NCBI GenBank assembly: GCA_027491075.1
Contig: JAIXWX010000022.1
Location: 62,001 to 126,000 of the forward strand
Length of the DNA: 64,000 nt
Direction of reading: 5' to 3'
From: Flavobacteriales bacterium
GTDB taxonomy: Bacteria; Bacteroidota; Bacteroidia; Flavobacteriales_D; Sanyastnellaceae
In this document: piece after piece, positions 35,485 through 44,920 of the stretch
How positions within the stretch are numbered: the stretch's first letter is position 1
Layout: each line of letters starts with the position of its first letter
Translations under genes and position numbers: made by a program
The notes under the pieces: generated by a model
Databases searched by the model: none
Seen by the model: only the letters and a program-made list of their open reading frames with translations
Told to the model about the DNA's origin: nothing

Positions 35485-36267
35485 ATGGGTCCAAGTAGAT
35501 ATGCAGTATGCGAGTTGTCAGTTGTGCCAATGCGCAAAGAACCTTCTGATAAGTCGGAAATGGTCAACCAAGTGATTTTTGGTGAGATAATGATCATTCT
35601 AGATGAAAATGAAAAGTGGTATTTTATTGAATTAATGCACGACAAGTATCAAGGTTGGATAGACAAAAAACAAATCTCTCCAATGAATGAAATATTGCCT
35701 GGCAAGGCTCTCATAGTGACCTCTCCATTAATGGCAGTAAAAAACTGGTCACAGGGATTTTCCTTTTTGCCGGCAGGCGCAATGATTTTCTTAAAAAATG
35801 CCACCACCATAACCACAGGATTATCCGAGTTTACTGCGACAGAAGATGAAATAAAACATGCCACAGCAAAGGCCGATATTGCTTTGGCCAGTATGATGTT
35901 TTTAGATACCCCATATCTTTGGGGGGGACGCACCTTAATGGGTATTGACTGCAGTGGATTTTCTCAAATTGTGTTTAGAATGTCAGGTATCTCTATTCCC
36001 CGAGATGCATATCAGCAGGCAGAAATTGGTGACGACATTGCATTTGTTGAGGAAGCTCTAACGGGTGATTTAGCCTTTTTTGAAAACGCTGAATCTAAGA
36101 TCATTCATGTGGGAATCATCTTAAGTCAAAAGGAAACAGCAATCAAAAGTATCATTCATGCTTCGGGCAAGGTGAGAATAGACAAGTTGGATCATCAAGG
36201 GATTTTCAATGAGGAAACCAAGCAATACTCACACAAACTAAGATTGATTAAGCGCGTTAGAGTTTGA
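35485..36267 (+). CDS. NlpC/P60 (C40) cysteine hydrolase with N-terminal SH3-like region
   Basis: 260 residues from ATG 35485. The N-terminal half (AVCELSVVPMRKEPSDKSEMVNQVIFGE, WYFIELMHDKYQGWI) is an SH3-like domain; the C-terminal NlpC/P60 domain has catalytic Cys in GIDCSGFSQ, then His in IIHVGIIL and a polar residue in IIHASGKV. Such enzymes cut the gamma-D-Glu to diamino acid bond of peptidoglycan stem peptides, often in recycling. No signal peptide is visible, so it may act in the cytoplasm on muropeptides. A longer frame from TTG 35398 is possible but spans the -7-like element. It overlaps the convergent ferredoxin gene by 11 bases. Confidence 0.88.
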   Translation: MGPSRYAVCELSVVPMRKEPSDKSEMVNQVIFGEIMIILDENEKWYFIELMHDKYQGWIDKKQISPMNEILPGKALIVTSPLMAVKNWSQGFSFLPAGAMIFLKNATTITTGLSEFTATEDEIKHATAKADIALASMMFLDTPYLWGGRTLMGIDCSGFSQIVFRMSGISIPRDAYQQAEIGDDIAFVEEALTGDLAFFENAESKIIHVGIILSQKETAIKSIIHASGKVRIDKLDHQGIFNEETKQYSHKLRLIKRVRV

Positions 36268-37360
36268 GTCTGGGATTTTTTCCGTTCTCCAGTTTTAATA
36301 CCCCTCTAGGACAAACAGCGCTGCAAACACCACAGCCTACACAAGAAGCTCTTACGATGTTTTCTCCTCTTTGGGCATACGCTCTTACATCTATTCCCAT
36401 TTCACAATAGGTACTGCAATTTCCACAACTGATACATTGACCACCATTGGTAGTTATTCTAAATCTTGAAAAAATTCTCTGCTGAATGCCCAGAATTGCG
36501 GCCATAGGACAACCAAATCGGCACCATACCCTAGATCCAAGAATCGGATAAAAGCCCGTTCCAATAACACCACTAAATAAGCTTCCAATAAAGAACCCAT
36601 ACCATTTAGCGTATGATTGAGAAACAGCGCCCAACAAAGCACCTTGCTGATACGAGTTTACCCAAAGTAATACTGTCAATCCTACCACCAACACCAAAAC
36701 TGAATAAATGATTCTTCTCTCCCACTTCCAAGCCGTAACATTCTTATTAGAAAGATGTCTGAAAGAGTCACCCGCAGTTTCCGCTAACGCACCGCACCCA
36801 CAAACCCAACTGCAATACCAACGTTTCCCAAAATAATATGTCAAGATTGGTGTAGCAATTAAGGCCATCATCACTGCCCAAAAAACCATAAACATCCCTA
36901 ACTCGCCTTGATTCCAAAATTGCATTAAATCAGAAGGAAAAAGGTATTCTTTTTTCAAGGGCCAGAAATAAGAAAAATAAAACTCAGGAGCCTGCATCTT
37001 GACAAGAAATGCTGGTATTAAAAAAGCAAGAATAAGCTGCACGGCCATTAAAACCAGTGTGCGATAAAGATGATACTTGTTGTTTTTATATTTTCTAATG
37101 AAAACAATCCCGAATCCAAGCACCGCGAACGTGTACATAAATGAATATAAAAACCACTGATCAGATGGCCTATTGCGCATTACATGACTTAACCCGTCCA
37201 AAAGACTGATGATTCCTTCCAAAGATTCGGGTAGCCAATACAGTAAGCAGTAAAAACCAGTAATCATCACTCCCACAATCCATGCAGAACCTCCCCGGTT
37301 AGAAATGCTTCTAAACCATACGCCATTGTTATTAATCTGAGGTACACTTATTGTTTTCAT
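36257..37360 (-). CDS. Polytopic membrane 4Fe-4S ferredoxin protein (NapH/NosR-related)
   Basis: 367 residues. About six hydrophobic segments, with two membrane-edge cysteine motifs (WYCSWVCGCGALAE and CRFGCPMAA), are followed by a C-terminal two-cluster ferredoxin domain (CISCGNCSTYCEMGI, CVGCGVCSAVCPRGV). This resembles the NapH/NosR/CcoG-type redox membrane proteins that carry electrons between quinol or cytoplasmic donors and the periplasm. The first membrane motif lacks the usual CP. The start at 37360 overlaps the stop of the upstream FAD reductase gene by four bases; an ATG nine codons upstream lies inside that gene. The pair looks like one electron-transfer unit of unknown end acceptor. 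Confidence 0.82.
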   Translation of the reverse strand: MKTISVPQINNNGVWFRSISNRGGSAWIVGVMITGFYCLLYWLPESLEGIISLLDGLSHVMRNRPSDQWFLYSFMYTFAVLGFGIVFIRKYKNNKYHLYRTLVLMAVQLILAFLIPAFLVKMQAPEFYFSYFWPLKKEYLFPSDLMQFWNQGELGMFMVFWAVMMALIATPILTYYFGKRWYCSWVCGCGALAETAGDSFRHLSNKNVTAWKWERRIIYSVLVLVVGLTVLLWVNSYQQGALLGAVSQSYAKWYGFFIGSLFSGVIGTGFYPILGSRVWCRFGCPMAAILGIQQRIFSRFRITTNGGQCISCGNCSTYCEMGIDVRAYAQRGENIVRASCVGCGVCSAVCPRGVLKLENGKNPRLKL

Positions 37361-38640
37361 GCAATAGACGATTGTAGCAAGTTCCAATTCATTTTTTCTA
37401 GACGGACTTGAAACTCAGGTTCGAAATTTATCTCCTTGAAATGATTCAAAAAGTAGGACTGAGAAATCTTTTTTGAAATCCACTCATTCGCCACTTCATG
37501 TCGAAGGCGAAATCCTAGTCCTAAAATCCCCATTAATTGATCATCTTCATTGAATTCTGCTCTCACACTTTGCGATTTTAGCTCCCCATAAAGAGAGGAA
37601 TGCACGTCTTTTCCAACTGAGCCATAAACCTGATACTCTAGGTCAAAAAACTTAGCCGAATTGAACCATATACCTGGGAGATATTCTTCAGATATGCCAC
37701 AAATATTCTTTCCCGCGACTTCTCCCATCATCTTAGCAGTGTACCAAACGGGTTCATTAGAAAGTCTTCCGATTTGAGGATTTCGTAGGGAAACACAATC
37801 TCCAATGGCAAAAACATCAGGTATGGTAGTCCTCATAAAACCATCAACCTTATACCCTCGATTGATTTCTGGATAAACATCAAAGTCAATATCCACACGA
37901 GGTTCTACACCAATAGTAACACCTAAAAACTCAGTACTGATTTCCTGGCCATTCGACAATAGAACAGATTCAATTGTATTTGACTTACTGATTATCTGAT
38001 CAACGGTATTGTTCACAATGAGATCTATACCTTTGCTTTTTATATGTTCACTAATCAGATTTGACTCCCTTTCAGGCAGCTGACTTCTCCAGTAGCTTGG
38101 CTCTTTAATGACCATTGTCACCTCGATTTGCTCTGCATGAAGCATTTCAGCAAGTTCAATCCCAATAAGCCCTCCACCAGTAACAATAGCATGCTTGATT
38201 TTAGGGCGTCGGTACTTCAATCCTTTGGTATAACCGGCAATGTATTCAACATCTTGCTTTGAGTAGAGCCCCGAAACACCCTCGAGATTTTGTTGCCACC
38301 ACAGAGGTTTGCGAAAATTACTTCCTGTTGCAAGTACCAGTTGATCGTAGGTTATGATCTCTCCACTTGTTAAAACTAGAGTTTTACTTTCAGAAATAAC
38401 TTTTTGTACGTGCGCCAGTTTCAGGTCAATTTTGTTTTTCTTCCAAAAATCCTTCTCATAAGGTTCCAAATGTTCCCATTTCATGTGTCCCATGTACCAA
38501 TACATAAGCGCAGTTCGAGAGAAGAAATGCTCTGCTTCAGAGGAGACTACTGTAACCTGTGCGTTAGAAAGTTTGCGGATAGTTCGCGCGGCGGTTATTC
38601 CTGCAATGCCATTTCCGATAATAACAACGCGCTGTTTCAT
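37357..38640 (-). CDS. FAD/NAD(P)-dependent oxidoreductase (NirB/rubredoxin reductase type)
   Basis: 427 residues. FAD motif VVIIGNGIAGITAARTIR at the start, ATGS in VLATGSNFRKPL, NAD motif AIVTGGGLIGIELAEML mid-protein, and the second FAD motif VFAIGDC. It has the pyridine nucleotide-disulfide fold of ferredoxin, rubredoxin or nitrite reductase flavoproteins, with about 100 extra C-terminal residues (GIWFNSAKFFDLEYQVYG onward). It is translationally coupled to the membrane ferredoxin gene. I infer that it delivers NAD(P)H electrons to that protein. Confidence 0.85.
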   Translation of the reverse strand: MKQRVVIIGNGIAGITAARTIRKLSNAQVTVVSSEAEHFFSRTALMYWYMGHMKWEHLEPYEKDFWKKNKIDLKLAHVQKVISESKTLVLTSGEIITYDQLVLATGSNFRKPLWWQQNLEGVSGLYSKQDVEYIAGYTKGLKYRRPKIKHAIVTGGGLIGIELAEMLHAEQIEVTMVIKEPSYWRSQLPERESNLISEHIKSKGIDLIVNNTVDQIISKSNTIESVLLSNGQEISTEFLGVTIGVEPRVDIDFDVYPEINRGYKVDGFMRTTIPDVFAIGDCVSLRNPQIGRLSNEPVWYTAKMMGEVAGKNICGISEEYLPGIWFNSAKFFDLEYQVYGSVGKDVHSSLYGELKSQSVRAEFNEDDQLMGILGLGFRLRHEVANEWISKKISQSYFLNHFKEINFEPEFQVRLEKMNWNLLQSSIA

Positions 38641-38668
38641 TGAGGTAAAGCTATGAAAAAGTATTCAC

Positions 38669-38676
38669 TATTTTTG
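38669..38676 (+). promoter_or_regulatory. -7 promoter element of mtaB
   Basis: TATTTTTG, a perfect TAnnTTTG match, 19 bases before ATG 38696. Confidence 0.65.
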
Positions 38677-38695
38677 TGGCCCGAAATTCATCCGA

Positions 38696-40006
38696 ATGAA
38701 TCAGTATAAAAAAGTAGCCTTTCACACGCTAGGGTGCAAATTGAACTTTGCGGAAACAAGCGCTATCGCCCGACATTTCAGCGAAGCTGGATATGCTCGT
38801 GTAGAAATGGAAGAACATCCGGATGTCTTAGTAATTAACACATGCAGTGTTACGGATCAAGCAGATAAAAAGTGTAGAAACATCGTCAGCCGGGCAATTC
38901 GGTATAATCCTGGAGTCTTTGTCGCAGTAGTTGGTTGCTATGCCCAATTAAAGCCACAAGAGATAGCCAATATTGAAGGTGTAAACATAGTGCTTGGGGC
39001 CAATGAGAAATTTAATATTGTGGAACGCGTCGAGCAACAAAGCGTCGATGTTAAAGGAAGGATGTTGGTTGGAGAAATTAAAGATGTGAAAGCTTTTATT
39101 CCTTCTTATAGCAAAGGGGACCGCACACGTACATTTTTGAAAGTTCAAGATGGTTGCAATTATTTCTGTGCATTTTGTACCATTCCCCTAGCTAGAGGAA
39201 GATCTCGCAGTGCAACAATCGAAGAGACGCTTCTTCAAGCTCAACACGCCATTCAATCGGGAGCGAAAGAAATTGTACTCACGGGAGTGAATATTGGGGA
39301 TTTTGGGACCGCTCACGGTGAGACACTTCTTGAATTGATAAAAAGATTAGATGCTCTTGAGGGAGTGGAACGCTATCGTATATCCTCCATTGAGCCTAAT
39401 TTATTGAGCAATGAAATTATCGATTTCGTTGCGATTTCGAAGAAGTTCATGCCGCATTTCCATATTCCATTGCAAAGTGGTAGCGATACCATACTTCAAG
39501 CAATGAGAAGGAGGTATAGAACCGAACTTTATAGAGAACGCGTTGCTTTCATCCGTAAGCGTATGCCTGATGCTTGCATTGGCGTGGATGTAATAGTTGG
39601 TTTTCCATCCGAATCAGATGAGCTATTTCAAGAAACTAGGATGTTCTTAACGGAATTAGATGTAAACTATCTCCATGTATTCACATACAGTGAAAGAGAC
39701 AATACAACGGCTCTTAGAATACAGGAAGTAGTGCCCATGCCCATTCGGCATGAGAGAAACAAGATTTTAAGACTTTTAAGTGAGAAGAAAAAAAATGTGT
39801 TTTATCAAGCGCACTTGGGAGTCACTAGATCCGTACTTTGGGAAGGAGAAAATGATGAAGGAACTATGAGTGGCTTCACCGATAACTATGTGAAAGTAAG
39901 AAGACCATTCGATGCAAGTCTCGTGAACACTATTAGTGCTGAAACAATTGTTAAATTCGATTCAGAGGGAAATGGAATGATATCTACCGAAACCATTTTG
40001 GCATAA
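38696..40006 (+). CDS. mtaB: tRNA t6A37 methylthiotransferase MtaB
   Basis: 436 residues. The N-terminal UPF0004 domain has FHTLGCKLNFAE, VINTCSVTDQADKKCR and VVGCYAQ (three cluster cysteines); the radical-SAM motif is CNYFCAFC, followed by IPLARGRSRS; a TRAM domain closes the protein. The TLGCKLN start (rather than TxGCQMN) separates MtaB from MiaB. It adds methylthio to t6A at position 37 of ANN-decoding tRNAs. It is monocistronic with a perfect promoter and a strong terminator. Confidence 0.92.
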   Translation: MNQYKKVAFHTLGCKLNFAETSAIARHFSEAGYARVEMEEHPDVLVINTCSVTDQADKKCRNIVSRAIRYNPGVFVAVVGCYAQLKPQEIANIEGVNIVLGANEKFNIVERVEQQSVDVKGRMLVGEIKDVKAFIPSYSKGDRTRTFLKVQDGCNYFCAFCTIPLARGRSRSATIEETLLQAQHAIQSGAKEIVLTGVNIGDFGTAHGETLLELIKRLDALEGVERYRISSIEPNLLSNEIIDFVAISKKFMPHFHIPLQSGSDTILQAMRRRYRTELYRERVAFIRKRMPDACIGVDVIVGFPSESDELFQETRMFLTELDVNYLHVFTYSERDNTTALRIQEVVPMPIRHERNKILRLLSEKKKNVFYQAHLGVTRSVLWEGENDEGTMSGFTDNYVKVRRPFDASLVNTISAETIVKFDSEGNGMISTETILA

Positions 40007-40081
40007 AGATTGAAAAAGATATAATACCAAACGTTCTAGTTTGGTTTGGTTTATATCTAATTTGGTTAAGGTTTAAAAGAT

Positions 40082-40110
40082 AAGCCCCCGGAAACGTTCG
40101 GGGGCTTTTT
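40082..40110 (+). terminator. Terminator of mtaB, shared with the convergent T9SS gene
   Basis: A 9-bp G+C-rich stem (40082-40090 with 40099-40107) followed by a T run to 40110. Confidence 0.88.
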
Positions 40111-40135
40111 CTATTAAGAAGACATTTTTTTGAGC

Positions 40136-40972
40136 TTATAACTTATTAAACCTTAAAGTTCTAACCTCATCGTCAGAAGTAATTCTAACGAAGTACACAC
40201 CTCTTACCAAATCGCTTACGAGAACTTCTGCCACTTGGCCTTCTCCACTCACAAAAATCTGAGAACGCTTGACCAACTTGCCTGCGAAGTCTAATATGTC
40301 GAGAGTAACCTGATCATTAACTAATCCACTAAATGCGATATTCACCTGATTTCCTGAAGCTGGGTTAGGATAAACGTTTGCGTTCCAGCCTCCCGAAACT
40401 TCTAAACTCGGAGCGGATAGTTCCACTGTACTAAATGACATTTCGTCAAGTTTAACCACAGAACCAGCTGTAGTTGTAGTGAGACTACCATTCGCACCGA
40501 CGATTGCAAATCCTAACGTAGCTTGGTTCACACTTGCGGATACTCCAGAACCTGTAACAGGAATAGTAATCTCAATATAATCAGGATAGTTCTCTGAAAT
40601 GTTCAAAGTGACTGTTCCCGTTGGGGTAGTTCCATCACTGAATGTAGCAGTTACTTGCAACTGATTACTTCCTGCAAACGAAGACTTCATCCAAAAAGAA
40701 ATCGACTCGGGCGTATAAGAAATGGGTATATTTAATTGCGTCATGGTACCTGGTATGTTTCCGAAAGCACTCGGCAGCACATCTAACTGAGCAGCAGAAC
40801 TTCCTTGAAAAGCATCGGATGTTTGAGTTACAGGAGTCAAAAAATTAGGAATATTGGTTGTTTCCCAGCCCGTTGGCTGTCCTCCAGTCCATTCTTCAAA
40901 ACCTGGATTGACAATTTGAGCTTGAAGGCTCATAAAACAAATAGACGCCGCGAGGGTAAAAATTCTTTTCAT
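40136..40972 (-). CDS. Secreted protein with T9SS type A sorting domain
   Basis: 278 residues. A signal peptide (1-18, ending SLQAQ) is followed by a jelly-roll-like domain (NPGFEEWTGGQPTGWETTN, SISFWMKSSF), which resembles the PCMD or carbohydrate-binding modules found on exported Bacteroidota proteins. The C-terminal 75 residues (NVYPNPASGNQVNIAFSG to VYFVRITSDDE) are a clear T9SS type A sorting domain. It is probably exported to the surface, where it could bind glycans; the ligand is unknown. It is monocistronic. Confidence 0.85.
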   Translation of the reverse strand: MKRIFTLAASICFMSLQAQIVNPGFEEWTGGQPTGWETTNIPNFLTPVTQTSDAFQGSSAAQLDVLPSAFGNIPGTMTQLNIPISYTPESISFWMKSSFAGSNQLQVTATFSDGTTPTGTVTLNISENYPDYIEITIPVTGSGVSASVNQATLGFAIVGANGSLTTTTAGSVVKLDEMSFSTVELSAPSLEVSGGWNANVYPNPASGNQVNIAFSGLVNDQVTLDILDFAGKLVKRSQIFVSGEGQVAEVLVSDLVRGVYFVRITSDDEVRTLRFNKL

Positions 40973-41122
40973 GTCCGAATAGAGGTTTAATTTTATTTAG
41001 CTAAAGTAGCATTTATCTATAAAATTATGACAAAAATTACGGTGAAGGCACCTGATTAAAGTCAAGGTGGCAGTAATTGCCGATTGGCATACGCGTTGAC
41101 ATGCAGAGGGAAATTTTTAAAT

Positions 41123-42988
41123 ATGCAAAAAGGTACCATTTCTGTTCAAACCGAGAACATTTTTCCAATTATCAAAAAGTTTCTCTACTCTGACCACGAA
41201 ATATTCCTTCGAGAATTGGTCTCCAACGCCGTAGACGCGTGTCAAAAAGTAAAGACACTTTCATCCTTGGGGGAGGTATCTCCTGTTGATGGAAAATTAC
41301 AAGTTAAAATATCTATCAATAAAGAAGCAAAAACCCTTACCATCAGCGATAATGGAATAGGGATGACAGCAGAGGAAATCGATCGATATATCAACCAAAT
41401 TGCATTCAGTGGGGCAGAAGAATTTGTAAATAAATACAAAGACGCACAAATTATTGGGCATTTCGGTCTAGGATTCTATTCTGCCTTTATGGTAGCGTCT
41501 AAAGTTGAAATTCAAACCTTATCAAGAAAACCCGCAAGTGAACCTGTACAATGGGAATGTGATGGTTCGCCGCAGTTTGTTCTTGGAAAAGGAAACAGAA
41601 CTATTCCTGGAACAGACATCATTCTTCACATAGCAGCCGACTCAGAAGAGTTCTTAGAAGAATCAAGAATCGAAGGTATATTGAATAAATACTGCAAGTT
41701 CATGCCTGTCGATATTGTCTTTGGAACCACAACAAGATATGAAGAGGCCGAGGCAGAAGGCGATGAAAAGAAGGAATCTGTCGCCATCGAAGAAGATCAA
41801 ATCATTAATAATACTTCTCCAGCATGGACAAAAAAGCCCGTTGATCTACAAGATCAGGATTACATGGACTTCTATAGAGAGTTATATCCCATGACTTTCG
41901 AAGATCCGTTGTTTCATATTCATATCAATGTTGATTATCCTTTTAATTTGACAGGAATACTTTATTTCCCAAAACTTAAAAATCAATTTGAAGCACAGAA
42001 AAATAAAGTACAACTTTATAGCAACCAAGTATTCATCACCGATGAGGTGAAGAACATTCTCCCAGAGTTTTTGACCATGCTTCACGGGGTGGTCGATTCT
42101 CCAGACATACCACTGAATGTAAGCAGAAGCTATTTACAAGAGGATGCCAACGTAAAGAAGATATCCTCACACATTACTAAAAAGGTAGCAGATAAACTTC
42201 AATCCATGTTCAACAACGATCGACCAGACTTTGAAAAGAAGTGGGACGACATTGGAATATTCATTCAATATGGATTCCTCACAGATGATAAGTTTTCTGA
42301 AAAAGCGGCAAATTTTATTTTATATAAAGATTCAGACAATGCCTACCACAATCTTGATGAACTCCAAAAAAACCTGGAGCTATTGCAAAAAGATAAAGAC
42401 GGAAACACGGTGGTGTTGTATGCACAAAATTTCGAGGAACAACACAGTGCCATTGAATCTGCTAAAGAAAGAGGCTATAAAGTAGTTCTTTTAGATTCTC
42501 CACTTACCGCTCCATTTCTTTCAAAAATTGAAGAAAAGAATCCGAAACTTCGATTTAAGCGAGTGGACGCCGATGTTTTGGAGAAACTTATTCCAAAAGA
42601 TGACTTACTGCCCTCTTCCCTTTCAGAGGAAGATATAAAAACCATCAAACCCATTATTGAAAGTACTATTGATCAGAAGAAATTTCGATTGGAGTTTGAA
42701 AGTTTGAGTCCTACGGACGCTCCTTTTACAATTACGCAGAATGAATTTATGCGCAGAATGAAAGAACAAAGCGCGTTAGGTGGGGGTGGCTTTTACGGTA
42801 CTTTGCCTGATTCATATAGCTTGGTGGCCAACTCCAACCATTCGTTAATGCAAACTCTTCTTAAAGATGGTGAATCAGGTCAATCAAAGTTGAAACAAGC
42901 ACTAGATCTTGCATTGTTATCCAAAGGATTGCTCAAGGGATCTGATCTTACGGAATTTATAAAGAGAAATTTTGATGAGTTGAACTAA
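41123..42988 (+). CDS. htpG: Molecular chaperone HtpG (Hsp90)
   Basis: 621 residues from ATG 41123. The GHKL ATPase domain has FLRELVSNAVDAC, ISDNGIGMTAEEI, GHFGLGFYSAFMV and the later IPLNVSRSYLQED middle-domain motif. HtpG is the bacterial Hsp90, a cytoplasmic ATP-driven chaperone. An upstream in-frame ATG at 41084 adds 13 non-conserved residues and is rejected. No CIRCE or clear -7 element was found in the 150 bp upstream. It is followed 38 bases later by lemA on the same strand. Confidence 0.95.
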   Translation: MQKGTISVQTENIFPIIKKFLYSDHEIFLRELVSNAVDACQKVKTLSSLGEVSPVDGKLQVKISINKEAKTLTISDNGIGMTAEEIDRYINQIAFSGAEEFVNKYKDAQIIGHFGLGFYSAFMVASKVEIQTLSRKPASEPVQWECDGSPQFVLGKGNRTIPGTDIILHIAADSEEFLEESRIEGILNKYCKFMPVDIVFGTTTRYEEAEAEGDEKKESVAIEEDQIINNTSPAWTKKPVDLQDQDYMDFYRELYPMTFEDPLFHIHINVDYPFNLTGILYFPKLKNQFEAQKNKVQLYSNQVFITDEVKNILPEFLTMLHGVVDSPDIPLNVSRSYLQEDANVKKISSHITKKVADKLQSMFNNDRPDFEKKWDDIGIFIQYGFLTDDKFSEKAANFILYKDSDNAYHNLDELQKNLELLQKDKDGNTVVLYAQNFEEQHSAIESAKERGYKVVLLDSPLTAPFLSKIEEKNPKLRFKRVDADVLEKLIPKDDLLPSSLSEEDIKTIKPIIESTIDQKKFRLEFESLSPTDAPFTITQNEFMRRMKEQSALGGGGFYGTLPDSYSLVANSNHSLMQTLLKDGESGQSKLKQALDLALLSKGLLKGSDLTEFIKRNFDELN

Positions 42989-43026
42989 TTTATATCATCT
43001 TTACCCTATCAAAAACACTATTAATA

Positions 43027-43620
43027 ATGAATAAAGTAGCAGTAGTCATAGGAGCCTTGTTGCTTCTAATAGCCGGAAGTTTCGCCATTTTTTATTTTTA
43101 TGGTACGCAGATTTATGATGGAGCAGTCAAACGAGATGAAGCGGCGAAGCAAACCTGGGCGAATGTGCAAAGCGATTATCAGCGTAGAGCAGATTTGATT
43201 CCAAACCTCGTTGCCACCGTGCAAGGAGCGGCTGAAAACGAAAAAGACATTCTCACACAAGTTATCAATGCCAGGGCCGGAATTAGTAATGCACAAACTC
43301 CTCAGGAGATGGATCAGCAAGCTTCTATTCTCAACAGAAGTATAGCAGTCATTTTCGAGCGATATCCTGAAATCCGTTCTACCGAAAATTTTGGAATGCT
43401 ACAAATACAGTTGGAAGGTACCGAAAACAGGATTAAAAAATCCAGAGATGATTACAATGCTGCGGTAAAAGACTTTAATGAATATGTAAGAGGCTTCTGG
43501 AGAAGCAAGGCCCTTTCTTTCGTTGCAGGCGAAGACGATGATTTCAAGAAAAAAGAAATGTTTGAGGCCAAAGAAGGTAGTGAAAACGCTCCACAGGTGG
43601 ACTTTTCAAAACCAAAATAA
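43027..43620 (+). CDS. lemA: LemA family protein
   Basis: 197 residues. One N-terminal membrane segment (about 4-24) leads into the LemA core: YDGAVKRDEAAKQTWANVQSDYQRRADLIPNLVATVQGAA, followed by coiled helices and IKKSRDDYNAAVKDFNEYVR. The function is not settled; LemA proteins sit with TPM-domain proteins in many bacteria, as here. The C-terminal tail is acidic (FVAGEDDDFKKKEMFE). It starts a tight run of lemA, two TPM genes and a TerB/J gene. Confidence 0.92.
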   Translation: MNKVAVVIGALLLLIAGSFAIFYFYGTQIYDGAVKRDEAAKQTWANVQSDYQRRADLIPNLVATVQGAAENEKDILTQVINARAGISNAQTPQEMDQQASILNRSIAVIFERYPEIRSTENFGMLQIQLEGTENRIKKSRDDYNAAVKDFNEYVRGFWRSKALSFVAGEDDDFKKKEMFEAKEGSENAPQVDFSKPK

Positions 43621-43627
43621 CGAAGCA

Positions 43628-44071
43628 TTGAAAGCAGAAGAAATATTTAATGAAGACGCATTGCGTTTATTAGGTGAGCAAATTGCCGAAGCAGAGAAGC
43701 AAACCTCTGGAGAAATACGCGTGCACATAGAAGATGAGTGTTCTATTGATCCTGTGGATCGGGCATGGCATATTTTCTACAAACTAGAAGTGGATAAGAC
43801 AGATCTTCGCTGCGGGATTATGATTTATCTTGCTGTTGAAGATCATAAGTTTGCTGTTATTGGAGATCAAGGTATACATCAAAAAGTTGGAATGGACTTT
43901 TGGAATGCCGTTCGAGACAGTATGTTAGTGCATCTTCAAAATGGCAAGTTCATCCATGCTCTGGCTGAAGGTATCAAAGAGACTGGAGAACAATTGAGAA
44001 CATTTTTTCCGCGAAGCCATAATGATGAAAACGAACTCTCCAATGACGTTTCTATGGGAGGTTTTCAATGA
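43628..44071 (+). CDS. TPM-domain protein, cytoplasmic
   Basis: 147 residues from a TTG at 43628, seven bases after the lemA stop. The TPM domain starts LGEQIAEAEKQTSGEIRVHIED and continues GIMIYLAVEDHKFAVIGDQGIHQKVG. There is no signal peptide or membrane span. The frame is open upstream to an ATG at 43523 inside lemA, but that lead (basic, non-TPM) is not expected; the TTG start is chosen because it gives the usual short lead. TPM domains occur in phosphatases and in photosystem repair proteins; the role is unknown here. It overlaps the next gene by four bases. Confidence 0.75.
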   Translation: MKAEEIFNEDALRLLGEQIAEAEKQTSGEIRVHIEDECSIDPVDRAWHIFYKLEVDKTDLRCGIMIYLAVEDHKFAVIGDQGIHQKVGMDFWNAVRDSMLVHLQNGKFIHALAEGIKETGEQLRTFFPRSHNDENELSNDVSMGGFQ

Positions 44072-44904
44072 GGCACATTCTAGTTTTCACAGGACTATTA
44101 CTTATACACTTTGCTGGTTTGAAGGCGCAGGATAATAACTGCTTTCCTACGAAAGAGCTCAAATTGGTCTACGATGAAGCGGACATTCTCACAGAGGATC
44201 AAGAGACCCAACTCAATAAAGATTTAATTGCTTTCGATGACAGTACATCCAATCAAATTCTGATTGTTACGACCAATGACTTATGTGGAATGGATAAATC
44301 ACAATATGCCATTTCCATTGGAGATTTATTTGGTGTGGGACAAAGCAAAGAGAAGAACGGAATAGTATTGTTGGTAAAACCAAAACAAGTCGACTCCAAA
44401 GGCGAAACATTTATTGCCATTGGTCGCGGTTTAGAAGGAGCCATTCCCGACGCAGGTGCCTATTTGATTGTTGAGCGCGAGCTTATTCCCAATTTCAAAC
44501 AAAACAAATACTACGAAGGTATTACCTCTGCGACAGCAGTATTGAAGTCTTTGGCATCAAAGGAATTCACTATTGGTGAATATGGAAATAAACGCAAGAA
44601 GAGTCAGGTCAATTTCAACCAAATAGGTTTGATCGTGGGATTGGTTTTTTGTGTTTTTGTTCTTGTCCTTGTCGTAAAAATCAGACAAGCCAAGAAGTAC
44701 GCATTGAGAAACAATGTTTCCTTTTACACGGCCTGGATACTTTTGAATGAAATTCAGCGCAGGCAATGGAACTCTCGAGGAGGCTATACTGGTGGAGGAT
44801 TTAGAGGATTTGGAGGCGGTGGATTCAGCGGCGGCGGTGGGGGCGGATTTGGTGGCTTCGGCGGAGGTAGTTTTGGTGGTGGAGGTGCCGGAGGCAGTTG
44901 GTAA
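44068..44904 (+). CDS. TPM-domain membrane protein with Gly-rich tail (YgcG-like)
   Basis: 278 residues: signal peptide (1-20, ending LKAQ), periplasmic TPM domain (LVYDEADILTEDQETQLNKDL, QILIVTTNDL, KNGIVLLVKPK, FIAIGRGLEGAIPDA), a membrane span (about 188-208) and a Gly-rich, Ser/Phe-containing tail (from about 233). This is the YgcG/TPM_phosphatase layout that partners LemA. The start overlaps the preceding stop (ATGA). The Gly-rich tail is a protein feature, not a DNA repeat of interest. Confidence 0.88.
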   Translation: MRHILVFTGLLLIHFAGLKAQDNNCFPTKELKLVYDEADILTEDQETQLNKDLIAFDDSTSNQILIVTTNDLCGMDKSQYAISIGDLFGVGQSKEKNGIVLLVKPKQVDSKGETFIAIGRGLEGAIPDAGAYLIVERELIPNFKQNKYYEGITSATAVLKSLASKEFTIGEYGNKRKKSQVNFNQIGLIVGLVFCVFVLVLVVKIRQAKKYALRNNVSFYTAWILLNEIQRRQWNSRGGYTGGGFRGFGGGGFSGGGGGGFGGFGGGSFGGGGAGGSW

Positions 44905-44920
44905 AAATTAATACACGATT

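Noticed and set aside
41095-41123. TTGACA-like sequence before htpG as a sigma-70 -35 box
   Set aside because: Bacteroidota promoters do not use that consensus and no matching -10 follows at the right distance.
44757-44904. GGN-rich DNA as a satellite or recombination hot spot
   Set aside because: It encodes the Gly-rich tail normal for YgcG/TPM proteins.
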